Below the pieces are notes generated by a model that saw only the letters and a program-made list of their open reading frames with translations, was not told the DNA's origin and ran no database searches. A stretch of DNA of 47,050 bases from CAYQDR01 sp964416315 (lineage in GTDB: Bacteria; Methylomirabilota; Methylomirabilia; Rokubacteriales; DASRDR01). Position numbers and translations under genes: made by a program. The stretch covers positions 1 through 47,050 of the forward strand of contig CAYQDR010000023.1 of the NCBI GenBank assembly GCA_964416315.1. Reading direction: 5' to 3'. Shown in pieces: positions 32,913-41,021 of the stretch; the first letter of the stretch is position 1, and the number at the start of each line of letters is the position of its first letter.

Positions 32913-33500
32913 ATGTCGAGGCCGCGCTGGCGGATCAGGGCGGTGGCGGCCGCGTTGGGGCTGGGGCTGCTCGCCCCGGTACCGGGGTGGGCCGGGCCGT
33001 TTCGGATCTCGAACCTGGTCGTCACGAACTCGAACCAGACGCTCCTGGTCAACGTGGTCCTGCTGGGATCGTTGCCGGAATCGATCGCGGAGGGGTTGGC
33101 GACCGGGATCCCCGCGACGGTGCGCTTCCAGGTGGAGCTCTGGCAGTTCAACTCCTGGTGGGTGGACCGCCGGATCGCCGCGAAGATCGTCGAGCGGCAG
33201 GTGGCCTACGACGTCCTGACGAAGGAGTACCGGGTGACGGCGGTGCAGGGCGAGGAGCGAGAACCCTACGTCACGCGGGACCTCTGGGAGGGCGAGCGGG
33301 TCCTCTCCGAGATCCGGGGGCTCCCGCTCGCGCCGATCACGAGCCTCAAGCGCGACGACCTCTACTACGTCCGCGTCCGCGCCGAGGTGCGGTCCGGGGT
33401 GCCCGACTCCTCCTTCTCGAAGATCATGCCCTTCCTCGCCTCGCGCATCGAGACGGCCTGGGAGCAGTCGCCGCTCCTGACCGTGAGCCGAACACGATGA
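32913..33500 (+). CDS. DUF4390 domain-containing protein, exported
   Basis: A 195-residue protein with an N-terminal signal sequence (RAVAAALGLGLLAPVPGWAGP, cleavage likely near residue 26) and a single DUF4390 domain rich in beta strands (LLVNVVLLGSLPESIAEGL, FQVELWQFNSWWVDRRIA). DUF4390 genes regularly precede ntrY-type kinase genes in proteobacteria and related phyla, as here, so it may be a periplasmic sensor partner, though no function is established. ORF placement after a terminator-like hairpin and a -10 box argues for its own transcription start. Confidence 0.88.
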   Translation: MSRPRWRIRAVAAALGLGLLAPVPGWAGPFRISNLVVTNSNQTLLVNVVLLGSLPESIAEGLATGIPATVRFQVELWQFNSWWVDRRIAAKIVERQVAYDVLTKEYRVTAVQGEEREPYVTRDLWEGERVLSEIRGLPLAPITSLKRDDLYYVRVRAEVRSGVPDSSFSKIMPFLASRIETAWEQSPLLTVSRTR

Positions 33501-33562
33501 GCCGACAGGTGTCAACGCCTGACATGCCGCGGGCCGTTCGGGGCAGCCTTGAGAGGCCGCGT

Positions 33563-33665
33563 CTCCCCTCCCCCCGAAGGCGACCGGAGGGACGGGACGT
33601 CGCGAGGTCGGATGCCCGAGCCGTCCCGGCGATGCGATCAACAGTCGGCGGGGGTGCGGGGGGTG
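33563..33665. repeat. Junction repeat, family B, split copy
   Basis: The left half CTCCCCTCCCCCCGAAG (33563-33579) and the right half GGCGGGGGTGCGGGGGGT (from 33647) match the intact copy at 33724-33770, but here they are separated by 67 bases instead of 10. An ATG (33670) follows as at other copies, yet opens only a short frame. The remainder of 33501-33773 holds no gene. Confidence 0.6.
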
Positions 33666-33723
33666 CCGCATGAGAAACGCGCCGTCAGGCCCCGGCTGGC
33701 CGGCCCGCGCCCGGAGCGCGGGG

Positions 33724-33770
33724 CTCCCCTCCCCCCGAAGGGTGGGAGGGGGCGGGGGTGCGGGGGGTCC
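33724..33770. repeat. Junction repeat, family B, intact copy
   Basis: CTCCCCTCCCCCC-gaag-GGTGGGAGGGGGCGGGG followed by GTGCGGGGGGTCCCG, immediately before the ntrY ATG at 33774. Same arrangement as before the DUF1116 gene (43244-43296). Confidence 0.75.
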
Positions 33771-33773
33771 CGA

Positions 33774-36065
33774 ATGACCCCGCTGGTGAGGCCGCTGCGA
33801 CCCGCCGGCGACGAGCGGGAGCGCCGGAAGCGGAACCTCGTCATCATCGCCGTCGTGCTCGCCCTGCTCGTGACGATGACGGCGTTCGAGGTCGGCATCA
33901 AGGCGCCCGAGCTGCCCGTCGCCTCCAACGTCGCGGTCATCGCGCTCTTCAACCTGAACCTCATCGTATTCCTGCTGCTGCTCATCCTGCTCTTCCGGAA
34001 CCTGGTCAAGCTCTCGTTCGAGCGCCGCCACAAGATCCTCGGGTCGCGGTTCAAGACCAAGCTGGTCGTCTCGTTCCTCTCGCTCGCCCTGGTCCCCTCG
34101 ATCCTGCTCTTCCTGATCGCCTCCAACCTCATCAACACGTCGATCGAGGGCTGGTTCAAGCTCCAGGTGGAACAGCCGCTCGACGAGTCGATGCGGGTCG
34201 CGCAGACCTTCTACGAGCGGATGCAGGAGAGCGCGCTCCAGCACGGGCAGCACATCGGCCGGGTGCTCAAGCGCGACCGGCTCCTCGGCGAGGAGAGGCG
34301 GGAGGCGCTGATCGCGTTCCTGCAGGAGCAGCAGGAGCAGTACGGGCTGGCCGGGATCACGATCTACTCCGCGAGCGGGCAGGAGCTCGTCCACGTGAAG
34401 GACCCCGTGCTCACCCCCGCTATCACGGGCGGCGTCAACATGGAGCAGGTCCGGATGACCCTCGCCGGCCGCGAGCTCTCCACGCGGAAGGAAATCGCGA
34501 ACGGCGACCTGATCCAGGGGATGGTGCCGCTCGTATCGCCGGCGCCCGACGAGCGGGTGATCGGGGCGATCGTGGTCGCGATCCACCTGCCGCAGCGGCT
34601 CGAGAGGCAGGTGCGCGCGATCTCCCAGGCCTTCCAGGAGTACAAGCAGCTCAAGCTCCTCAAGCAGCCGATCAAGGGCATCTACATCCTCCTCTTCCTC
34701 CTGATGACCCTGGTCATCGTCTTCTCCGTGACGTGGTTCGGGCTCTACCTGGCCAAGGGGATCACGGTGCCCATCCAGCTCCTCGCGCAGGGGACCCGCG
34801 AGGTGGCGGCGGGCAACCTCGACTACCGGGTCACGGCGCAGGCCGACGACGAGGTCGGGATCCTCGTGACCTCGTTCAACAAGATGACCGAGGACCTCGC
34901 CTCCTCGAAGACCCAGCTCGAGCGGGCGTACACGGACCTCCAGGCCAAGCACGCCGAGCTGGGCACGCGCCGCCGGTACACGGAGACGGTGCTCGAGGCG
35001 GTCGCGACGGGCGTCGTCTCCGTGGACCAGGCGGGGAGCGTCACGACGGTCAACGGCGCCGCCGCGCGGATGCTGGGGCTCGCGCCGGGCGACGCGGTTG
35101 GCCGGCACTACGTCCGGGCCTTCGCCGCTCCGGACTACGCCGATTTCGTCGCGCTGATCCAGCGCATGGAGCGGCTGCGCGAGGGCAGCCTCGAGCGCGA
35201 GCTCCAGGTGACGCGCGGCGGCCAGCGCCGGACGCTCCTGGCGAGCCTCACGGCGCTCCAGGGCCCGGGGCGGGAGCACCTCGGGGTGGTGGTCGTGTTC
35301 GACGACCTCACCGACCTGCTGTCGGCCCAGCGTGTGGCGGCCTGGCGGGAGGTCGCCCAGCGCATCGCCCACGAGATCAAGAACCCGCTCACGCCCATCC
35401 AGCTCTCCGCCCAGCGGCTCCGCCGACGCCTCGCGGGCCGGGTCGCCGACGACGGCGGGATCCTCGAGGAGTGCACCGGGACGATCATCGGGGAGGTGGA
35501 GGGGCTGCGCCGGCTCGTGGACGAGTTCTCGCGCTTCGCGCGGATGCCGGCCCTCGCCCCGAAGCCGACGGACCTCCACCGGCTCCTGGACGGCGTCGTC
35601 GCGCTCTACGGCGAGACGCACCCGGCCGTCACGCTCCGCACGGACTTCCCCCCTGATGCCCCCCCGCTCGAGGCGGACGGGGACCAGCTCAAGCGGGCCG
35701 TGCTGAATCTGATCGACAACGCGGTCGAGGCCGGCGCGAGCGAGGTGGCGGTCTCGACGCACTGGGACCGCGCGGCGGGCCGCGTCCAGCTCGTCGTGGC
35801 CGACAACGGGGAGGGGATCCCGCACGACGCCCGCGACAAGCTCTTCCTCCCCTACTTCTCGACGAAGACGACGGGGATGGGGCTCGGGCTCCCGATCGTC
35901 CATCAGATCGTCACGGACCACGGCGGGCAGATCCGAGTGGCGGACAATCTCCCGAAGGGGAGCCGGTTCATCATCGAGCTGCCGGTGCTCCGGCCGGGCA
36001 ACGGCGAGCTCACCCCCTCTCCCTCCCCGGGAGAGGGTCGGGGTGAGAGTGGAGTCCGGCAGTGA
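33774..36065 (+). CDS. ntrY: NtrY-type sensor histidine kinase
   Basis: A 763-residue membrane kinase. Three N-terminal membrane helices lie near 20-110 (including NLIVIAVVLALLVT-like and LIVFLLLLILLF segments), then a periplasmic region, a fourth helix near 305-330, HAMP (about 330-378), PAS (about 400-500), the dimerisation helix with the phosphorylated His533 in RIAHEIKNPLTPIQLSAQ, and an ATPase domain with GMGLGLPIVHQIV. The NPLTPIQLSAQRLRR string is typical of NtrY. It should phosphorylate NtrX, encoded next. I chose the ATG at 33774, after a family B repeat. The tail LTPSPSPGEGRGESGVRQ is encoded by a family A repeat. Confidence 0.93.
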   Translation: MTPLVRPLRPAGDERERRKRNLVIIAVVLALLVTMTAFEVGIKAPELPVASNVAVIALFNLNLIVFLLLLILLFRNLVKLSFERRHKILGSRFKTKLVVSFLSLALVPSILLFLIASNLINTSIEGWFKLQVEQPLDESMRVAQTFYERMQESALQHGQHIGRVLKRDRLLGEERREALIAFLQEQQEQYGLAGITIYSASGQELVHVKDPVLTPAITGGVNMEQVRMTLAGRELSTRKEIANGDLIQGMVPLVSPAPDERVIGAIVVAIHLPQRLERQVRAISQAFQEYKQLKLLKQPIKGIYILLFLLMTLVIVFSVTWFGLYLAKGITVPIQLLAQGTREVAAGNLDYRVTAQADDEVGILVTSFNKMTEDLASSKTQLERAYTDLQAKHAELGTRRRYTETVLEAVATGVVSVDQAGSVTTVNGAAARMLGLAPGDAVGRHYVRAFAAPDYADFVALIQRMERLREGSLERELQVTRGGQRRTLLASLTALQGPGREHLGVVVVFDDLTDLLSAQRVAAWREVAQRIAHEIKNPLTPIQLSAQRLRRRLAGRVADDGGILEECTGTIIGEVEGLRRLVDEFSRFARMPALAPKPTDLHRLLDGVVALYGETHPAVTLRTDFPPDAPPLEADGDQLKRAVLNLIDNAVEAGASEVAVSTHWDRAAGRVQLVVADNGEGIPHDARDKLFLPYFSTKTTGMGLGLPIVHQIVTDHGGQIRVADNLPKGSRFIIELPVLRPGNGELTPSPSPGEGRGESGVRQ
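36011..36048. repeat. Junction palindrome, family A, inside the ntrY 3' end
   Basis: CACCCCCTCTCCC faces GGGAGAGGGTCGGGGTGAG. It encodes the last 18 residues of NtrY; unlike other copies its TGA is out of frame and the gene runs on to 36065. Confidence 0.75.
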
Positions 36066-36100
36066 GGAGGGCTAGCGTCCTGGGGGGAGGCAGGGCCGAT

Positions 36101-36182
36101 CCGTTCGCCGCCGAGTTAAGGCCGGGGCGCCCCGCGAGGCCGCAGGCCGAGCGCGTCCCGGCCGAGATGGACAGGCGAACGG
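36101..36182. other. 82-nt nested hairpin element between ntrY and ntrX
   Basis: Three nested stems: CCGTTCGCC (36101-36109) with GGCGAACGG (36174-36182); an 11-base stem of 36120-36130 with 36153-36163 (one G-U pair); and GGCC-gca-GGCC at the tip. The two internal loops between the first and second stem are both ten bases. This symmetry suits either a structured RNA or a REPIN-like pair of inverted repeats. The surrounding 36066-36264 contains no gene. Confidence 0.55.
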
Positions 36183-36233
36183 CCCGGCTTTGCCCGAAGG
36201 CCCGCCCGGCGCAGCCGCGCCGGTCTGAACAAA

Positions 36234-36252
36234 AGGGGGGCGAAGCCCCCCT
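36234..36252 (+). terminator. Hairpin before ntrX
   Basis: AGGGGGGC-gaa-GCCCCCCT, a perfect eight-base stem ending 12 bases before the ntrX ATG, preceded by CAAAA. It could attenuate ntrY-ntrX transcription or hide the ribosome-binding site, and is similar to the hairpin after lpxC. Confidence 0.45.
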
Positions 36253-36264
36253 CCGAGGTGACTG

Positions 36265-37650
36265 ATGGCCGGCGAGCGCATCCTCATCGTGGACGACGAG
36301 AAGGGGATCCGGACGACGCTCGCGGCGATCCTCGCCGACGAGGGCTACCGGGCGATCGCCGTCGGGAGCGCCCAGGAAGCGCTCGCGCGGGTGGGCGAGG
36401 AGGTGCCCGACCTCGTCATCCTGGACATCTGGCTCCCGGAGATGGACGGGATCGAGACCCTCGCGGAGCTGAAGCGCCAGTGGCCGGAGCTGCCCGTCAT
36501 CATGATCTCGGGCCACGGCACCATCGAGACCGCGGTCAAGGCGACCAAGCTCGGCGCCTACGACTTCATCGAGAAGCCGATGTCGCTCGAGAAGACCCTC
36601 CTCGTCGTGGACCGGGCGCTGGAATACGGGCGGCTCGAGCGGGAGAACCGGCTGCTCCGCGAGCAGATCGAGCGGGCGCATCAGATCATCGGCACTTCGC
36701 CCGCGGTCAATGAGCTCCGCCGCCAGATCGCCACCGCCGCGCCGACCAACGGGCGGGTGCTCATCATCGGCGAGAACGGCGCCGGGAAGGAGCTGGTCGC
36801 CCGCGCGGTACACGCGCTGTCGCCACGGCGGGAGCGCCCCTTCGTCGAGGTCAATTGTGCCGCGATCCCCGACGAGCTGATCGAGTCGGAGCTGTTCGGC
36901 CATGAGAAGGGCGCCTTCACCGGAGCGATCGTCCGCCGCCGGGGGAAGTTCGAGCTGGCGGACGGCGGGACGCTGTTCCTCGACGAGGTCGGGGACATGT
37001 CGCTCAAGACGCAGGCGAAGGTCCTCCGCGCGCTCGAGGAGCAGACGGTCGAGCGGATCGGCGGGCACGAGCCGATTCGCGTGGACGTCCGGGTCCTCGC
37101 CGCGTCGAACCAGGCGCTCACCGAGATGATCGGCCGGGGGCGCTTCCGGGAAGACCTCTACTACCGGCTGAACGTCATCCCGATCGAAGTCCCCGCGCTC
37201 CGGCGCCGGAAGGAGGACATCCCGCTCCTCGTCGAGCACTTCCTCAAGACCTTCTCCGCCGAGCACGGCAAGCGGCTCAAGGCGCTCTCGGGCGACGCGA
37301 TGGCCGCCTTCATGGCGTACGACTGGCCGGGGAACGTGCGCGAGCTGCGGAACATGGTCGAGCGGCTCGTGATCATGACGCCCGGCGACGTCATCACGCC
37401 CGAGGACTTGCCGCCGCCGCTGCGCGCGCCCGAGGCGGTCGCGCTCGAGGACGGCGGGCGGAGCCTGCGCGAGGCGCGGGAGGCGTTCGAGCGCGCGTTC
37501 ATCCTGGCCGAGCTCCGCGCCAACGACTGGAACATCACGCGCACGGCCAAGGCCCTCGGGATGGGGCGCGTCAACCTCTGGCGGAAGCTCAAGAGCTACG
37601 GGCTGAGCCCCCCCCGCAAGAGCGAGGAGCCTCCTCGCTCCGATGGCTGA
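36265..37650 (+). CDS. ntrX: NtrX-type sigma-54 response regulator
   Basis: A 461-residue enhancer-binding protein: receiver domain with DDE at 10-12 and phosphoacceptor Asp54 in VILDIWLPEMDG; AAA+ domain with Walker A GENGAGKE, the sigma-54-contacting GAFTGA (about 216-221), and Walker B GGTLFLDEVGDM; and a C-terminal Fis-type helix-turn-helix (NITRTAKALGMGRVNLWRKL). Presence of GAFTGA means it can activate sigma-54 promoters, of which one lies upstream of lpxC. Its partner kinase is the preceding ntrY. The stop overlaps the next gene by eight bases. Confidence 0.95.
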   Translation: MAGERILIVDDEKGIRTTLAAILADEGYRAIAVGSAQEALARVGEEVPDLVILDIWLPEMDGIETLAELKRQWPELPVIMISGHGTIETAVKATKLGAYDFIEKPMSLEKTLLVVDRALEYGRLERENRLLREQIERAHQIIGTSPAVNELRRQIATAAPTNGRVLIIGENGAGKELVARAVHALSPRRERPFVEVNCAAIPDELIESELFGHEKGAFTGAIVRRRGKFELADGGTLFLDEVGDMSLKTQAKVLRALEEQTVERIGGHEPIRVDVRVLAASNQALTEMIGRGRFREDLYYRLNVIPIEVPALRRRKEDIPLLVEHFLKTFSAEHGKRLKALSGDAMAAFMAYDWPGNVRELRNMVERLVIMTPGDVITPEDLPPPLRAPEAVALEDGGRSLREAREAFERAFILAELRANDWNITRTAKALGMGRVNLWRKLKSYGLSPPRKSEEPPRSDG

Positions 37651-39277
37651 GGCGCGGTTTCCCGCGGCTCGAGGGCGCCGCGGGGCCGTCGCCTCGCCGC
37701 ATCCCCTCGCGACCGAGGCCGGCCTCGCCGTGCTCCGCCGGGGCGGGACGGCCGTGGACGCCGCCGTGGCCGCGGGCGCGACGCTCGCCGTGGTCTACCC
37801 CCACATGACCGGGCTCGGCGGCGACAGCTTCTGGCTCGTCTGGGACGCTCGGGGCGGCCGCCTCCGGGGGCTCCAGGCGTGCGGCCCCGCGGCCGGCCTC
37901 GCGACGCCCGCCCTCTACCGCGACCGCGGCCTCGCCGAGATCCCGGCCCGCGGGCCGCTCGCGGCGCTCACGGTGCCGGGGGCCGTGGACGGCCTCTGGA
38001 CGGCGCACGCCTTCAGCCGCGGGGAGCTCGCCTCGCCGCTCACGTGGCCCGATCTCCTCGCGGCCGCCATCCGCCACGCGGCTGACGGGATCCCGGTGTC
38101 TCCGTGCCAGGCGCGCGTGACCGCGGGCGCGGCGGACCTCCTCGCCGTGGCGGGCGGGCCCGCGTTCCGCTCCTTCCGCGAGACGTACCTCCCGAACGGC
38201 GGCCCGCCGGCCGCGGGCGCGCGGCTCGTGCAGCCCCGGCTCGCCCGGACGCTCGAGCGGCTCGCCCGGGACGGCGGGCGGGCGTTCTACGAGGGCGCGG
38301 TCGGCGCCGAGCTGGCCTGCGCCTGCGAGGCCGCGGGGAGCCCGCTGCGCGCGGCGGACCTCGCGGCCTACCACGCGCGCTGGGTCGAGCCGCTCACCGT
38401 GCCGTACCGCGGCGGCGTCGCCGCGTCGCTGCCGCCGCCGAGCCAGGGCTTCACCGCGCTCGCGATCCTCGGGATGCTCGACGCGGTGGACGTGCGGGGC
38501 TACGAGCCCGACTCGGCCGACTACGTCCACGTCGTCGTCGAGGCGACCAAGCTCGCGTTCGAGGACCGGGACCGCTGGCTCGCGGACCCCGACGTGGCGC
38601 CCGTCCCGACGGCGCGCCTCCTCGACCCCCGCTACCTCCGCGACCGCGCGCGGGGGATCCGCGCGCGGACCGCCGCGCGCGCCCCGGGTGCCGCCGGCGT
38701 CGGGGGGGACACGGTCGCGTGCGTGACCGCGGACGCCGCCGGGCATTGTGTCTCGCTGATCCAGAGCCTCTACCACGAGTGGGGCTCGGGGCTCGTCGCC
38801 GGGGAGACGGGCGTCGTCCTCCAGAACCGCGGCGTGGCGTTCAGCCTGGACCTCGGCCATCCGAACGTGCTGGCGCCCCGGCGCCGCCCGTTCCACACGC
38901 TCACGCCGTTCATGGTCCTCCGGGGCGGCCGGCCCGTCCTCGTCGCGGGGACGATGGGCGGCGAGGGCCAGCCGCAGACCCTCGTCGCGCTGGCCACCCG
39001 CGTCCTCGACTTCGGCCTCGACGTCCAGGCGGCGGTCGACGCGCCGCGCTGGCTCTTCGGGCGGACGTGGGGCGTGAAAACGCGCGCCCTCGCGCTCGAG
39101 GGGCGGTTCGGCGAGGCCGTCCTCACCGAGCTGGCGGCGCGCGGTCACCGGGTGCGGGTCGTGGAGCCGTGGAGCGACACGATGGGGCATGCCCAGGCGA
39201 TCTGGCTCGACCCCGAGACCGGGGACCTCGTCGGCGCCGGCGACCCTCGGGCCGACGGCCCGGCGAAGGCGTTCTGA
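37643..39277 (+). CDS. ggt: Gamma-glutamyltransferase family protein
   Basis: A 544-residue Ntn-hydrolase. The proenzyme should cleave itself before Thr357 in GGDTVACVTADAAG to give large and small subunits; NHxxP-like and GLGGDSFWLVWD motifs, and GGEGQPQTLVALATRVLDFGLDVQAAVDAPRW-type C-terminal sequence, fit the family. There is no signal peptide, unlike the periplasmic enzyme that degrades glutathione, so the substrate may be a cytoplasmic gamma-glutamyl or acyl compound. The ATG overlaps the ntrX stop by eight bases. It precedes the ureide genes and may belong to that operon or to neither. Confidence 0.88.
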   Translation: MAEARFPAARGRRGAVASPHPLATEAGLAVLRRGGTAVDAAVAAGATLAVVYPHMTGLGGDSFWLVWDARGGRLRGLQACGPAAGLATPALYRDRGLAEIPARGPLAALTVPGAVDGLWTAHAFSRGELASPLTWPDLLAAAIRHAADGIPVSPCQARVTAGAADLLAVAGGPAFRSFRETYLPNGGPPAAGARLVQPRLARTLERLARDGGRAFYEGAVGAELACACEAAGSPLRAADLAAYHARWVEPLTVPYRGGVAASLPPPSQGFTALAILGMLDAVDVRGYEPDSADYVHVVVEATKLAFEDRDRWLADPDVAPVPTARLLDPRYLRDRARGIRARTAARAPGAAGVGGDTVACVTADAAGHCVSLIQSLYHEWGSGLVAGETGVVLQNRGVAFSLDLGHPNVLAPRRRPFHTLTPFMVLRGGRPVLVAGTMGGEGQPQTLVALATRVLDFGLDVQAAVDAPRWLFGRTWGVKTRALALEGRFGEAVLTELAARGHRVRVVEPWSDTMGHAQAIWLDPETGDLVGAGDPRADGPAKAF

Positions 39278-39284
39278 CATGGTC

Positions 39285-39320
39285 CCTTGTCCCCTCTGGG
39301 GCGAGGGGTAGGGTGAGGGG
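39285..39320. repeat. Junction palindrome, family A, copy 8
   Basis: CCCTTGTCCCCTCTGGGGCGAGGGGTAGGGTGAGGGG, a degenerate palindrome between ggt and fdrA. The GAGGGGG ends about four bases before the fdrA ATG at 39325. Confidence 0.7.
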
Positions 39321-39324
39321 GCTC

Positions 39325-40830
39325 ATGCCTGTCCGCGCGGTCGTGCGCGCTGCCTTCTACCAGGACTCGGTCGCCCTCATGCGGGTGGCGCAGGAGCTCC
39401 GCGCGCGGCCCGGCGTCCGCGAGGCCGCAGCGCTCATGGGGACCCCCGCGAACCACGAGCTGCTCGCCGCGGCCGGCCTCGCGACGGCCGAGACGAAGGC
39501 CGCCGGGCCGGGTGACCTCGTCCTCGCGGTGGACGCCGAGACCGACGCCGCCGTGGCCGCGGCGCTGGCGGCAGCGGACGGCCTGTTCGCGGCGCGCCGC
39601 CAGGCGCTCGAGGCCGCCGTGCGCGTCCTGCCGCGCACGCTCGACTCGGCGCTGCGCCACCTGCCCGAGGCGAACCTCGTGGCGATCTCCATCCCGGGTG
39701 CGTACGCGGCGGCCGAGGCCCTGCGGGCGCTCCGGCGCGGCCTCCACATCTTCCTCTTCAGCGACAATGTCCCGCTCGCCGACGAGGTCGCGCTCAAGCG
39801 GGAGGCGGCCCGCCGCGGGCTCCTCTGCATGGGTCCGGACTGCGGGACGGCGTACGTGGGCGGGATCGGGCTCGGCTTCGCGAACGTGGTCCCGCGCGGT
39901 CGCGTCGGCGTCGTCGCCGCCTCGGGCACGGGGCTCCAGGCGGTCGCCTCGCACCTCGCGGCGCTCGGCGAAGGGCTCTCGCACGGGATCGGCGTCGGGG
40001 GCCGCGACCTCTCGACCCACGTCGGGGGCCCCATGACGTTGTTCGCCCTCGAGGCGCTCGGGCGCGACCCGGCGACGGCGCTCGTCGTCCTCGTGTCGAA
40101 GCCGCCGGACCCGACCGTCCTGCCGCGGATCGAAGGTGCCCTCGCCGGGCTCCGGAAGCCGGCCGTGGTCTGCTGCCTCGGCGCCCCGACGCGCGAGGGG
40201 CCGGGCCGCTGGGTCGCGACGCTCGAGGACGCGGCGGAGGCGGCGGTGGCGACGATTCGCGGTCAGGCGTGGCATCCTCGTGCGTTCGCCGATCCCACGC
40301 GGGTGCGCGCACGCCTGGCGGCGCTCGGCGCGCGGAGCGACCTGGTCCTCGGCCTCTACACCGGCGGCACGCTCGCCCACGAGGCCGGGCTCCTGCTCGA
40401 CCCGCTCCTCGGCCCGGGACGTGCCCGGGTCCTCGACCTCGGCGCCGACGAGTTCACGATCGGTCGGCCCCATCCGATGCTCGACCCCGAGGCACGCGCG
40501 GCCCGGGTGCGTGAGGCCGGGCGTGATCCCGCGGTCGGCGTCATCCTCGTGGACCTCGTGCTCGGCCGTGCCGCGCACCCCGATCCGGCGGCACCGCTGG
40601 CGGCCGCGATTCGGGATGCCCGCACGGCGGCCGAGGCCGCCGGTCGGTCGCTCGCCGCCGTCGCGTCGGTCGTCGGCACAAGGGACGACCCCCAGGGGCT
40701 CGCCGGCCAGGTCGCCGCCCTCGAGGCCGCGGGCGCCGAGGTGCTCCCCTCCAACGCCCAGGCCGCCCGCTTCGCCGCGCTCCTCCTCCGGCCCGACCTC
40801 GCGCCCTCGCTGCTTGGGCACTCGCCATGA
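39325..40830 (+). CDS. fdrA: FdrA family protein (oxamate carbamoyltransferase subunit, AllF-like)
   Basis: A 501-residue protein related to succinyl-CoA synthetase. It has the FdrA opening RAVVRAAFYQDSVALMRVA, ALMGTPANHELL, the nucleotide/phosphate-loop-like ASGTGLQAVASHLAALGEG and IGVGGRDLSTHVGG, and the later GLYTGGTLAHEAGLLL. In Escherichia coli FdrA, YlbE and YlbF were linked to conversion of oxalurate and phosphate to oxamate and carbamoyl phosphate. Here a DUF1116 (YlbE-like) protein and carbamate kinase follow in the same operon, supporting that role. The start ATG follows a family A repeat. The stop overlaps the next small gene by four bases (ATGA). Upstream in-frame codons belong to ggt in another phase. 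Confidence 0.88.
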   Translation: MPVRAVVRAAFYQDSVALMRVAQELRARPGVREAAALMGTPANHELLAAAGLATAETKAAGPGDLVLAVDAETDAAVAAALAAADGLFAARRQALEAAVRVLPRTLDSALRHLPEANLVAISIPGAYAAAEALRALRRGLHIFLFSDNVPLADEVALKREAARRGLLCMGPDCGTAYVGGIGLGFANVVPRGRVGVVAASGTGLQAVASHLAALGEGLSHGIGVGGRDLSTHVGGPMTLFALEALGRDPATALVVLVSKPPDPTVLPRIEGALAGLRKPAVVCCLGAPTREGPGRWVATLEDAAEAAVATIRGQAWHPRAFADPTRVRARLAALGARSDLVLGLYTGGTLAHEAGLLLDPLLGPGRARVLDLGADEFTIGRPHPMLDPEARAARVREAGRDPAVGVILVDLVLGRAAHPDPAAPLAAAIRDARTAAEAAGRSLAAVASVVGTRDDPQGLAGQVAALEAAGAEVLPSNAQAARFAALLLRPDLAPSLLGHSP

Positions 40831-41021
40831 CCCTCGAGCGTCTGCTCGCCGGGCCGCCGAAGGTGATCAACCTCGGGCTCGAGGCCTTCGCGCTCGAGCT
40901 CCAGGCCGCCGGCGTTCCCGTCGTGCACGTGGACTGGCGGCCGCCGGCGGGCGGAGACCCGCGCCTCGCCGCGCTGCTCGCGAAGCTGGACGACGAGGGC
41001 GACGAGGAGTCGCGGCAATGA
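40827..41021 (+). CDS. 64-residue stand-alone module of the FdrA/DUF1116 system
   Basis: A 64-residue protein whose core KVINLGLEAFALELQAAGV and VVHVDWRPPAGGDPRL resembles, from memory, a short segment fused to FdrA or DUF1116 proteins elsewhere. Here it is a separate gene, coupled by ATGA overlaps on both sides (fdrA stop upstream, puuE start downstream), so its translation is tied to both. No catalytic motif is clear; it may be a missing terminal piece of the oxamate carbamoyltransferase or a small subunit in place of YlbF, which is not seen. Real-gene status is well supported by the overlaps and the conserved strings. Confidence 0.78.
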   Translation: MTLERLLAGPPKVINLGLEAFALELQAAGVPVVHVDWRPPAGGDPRLAALLAKLDDEGDEESRQ

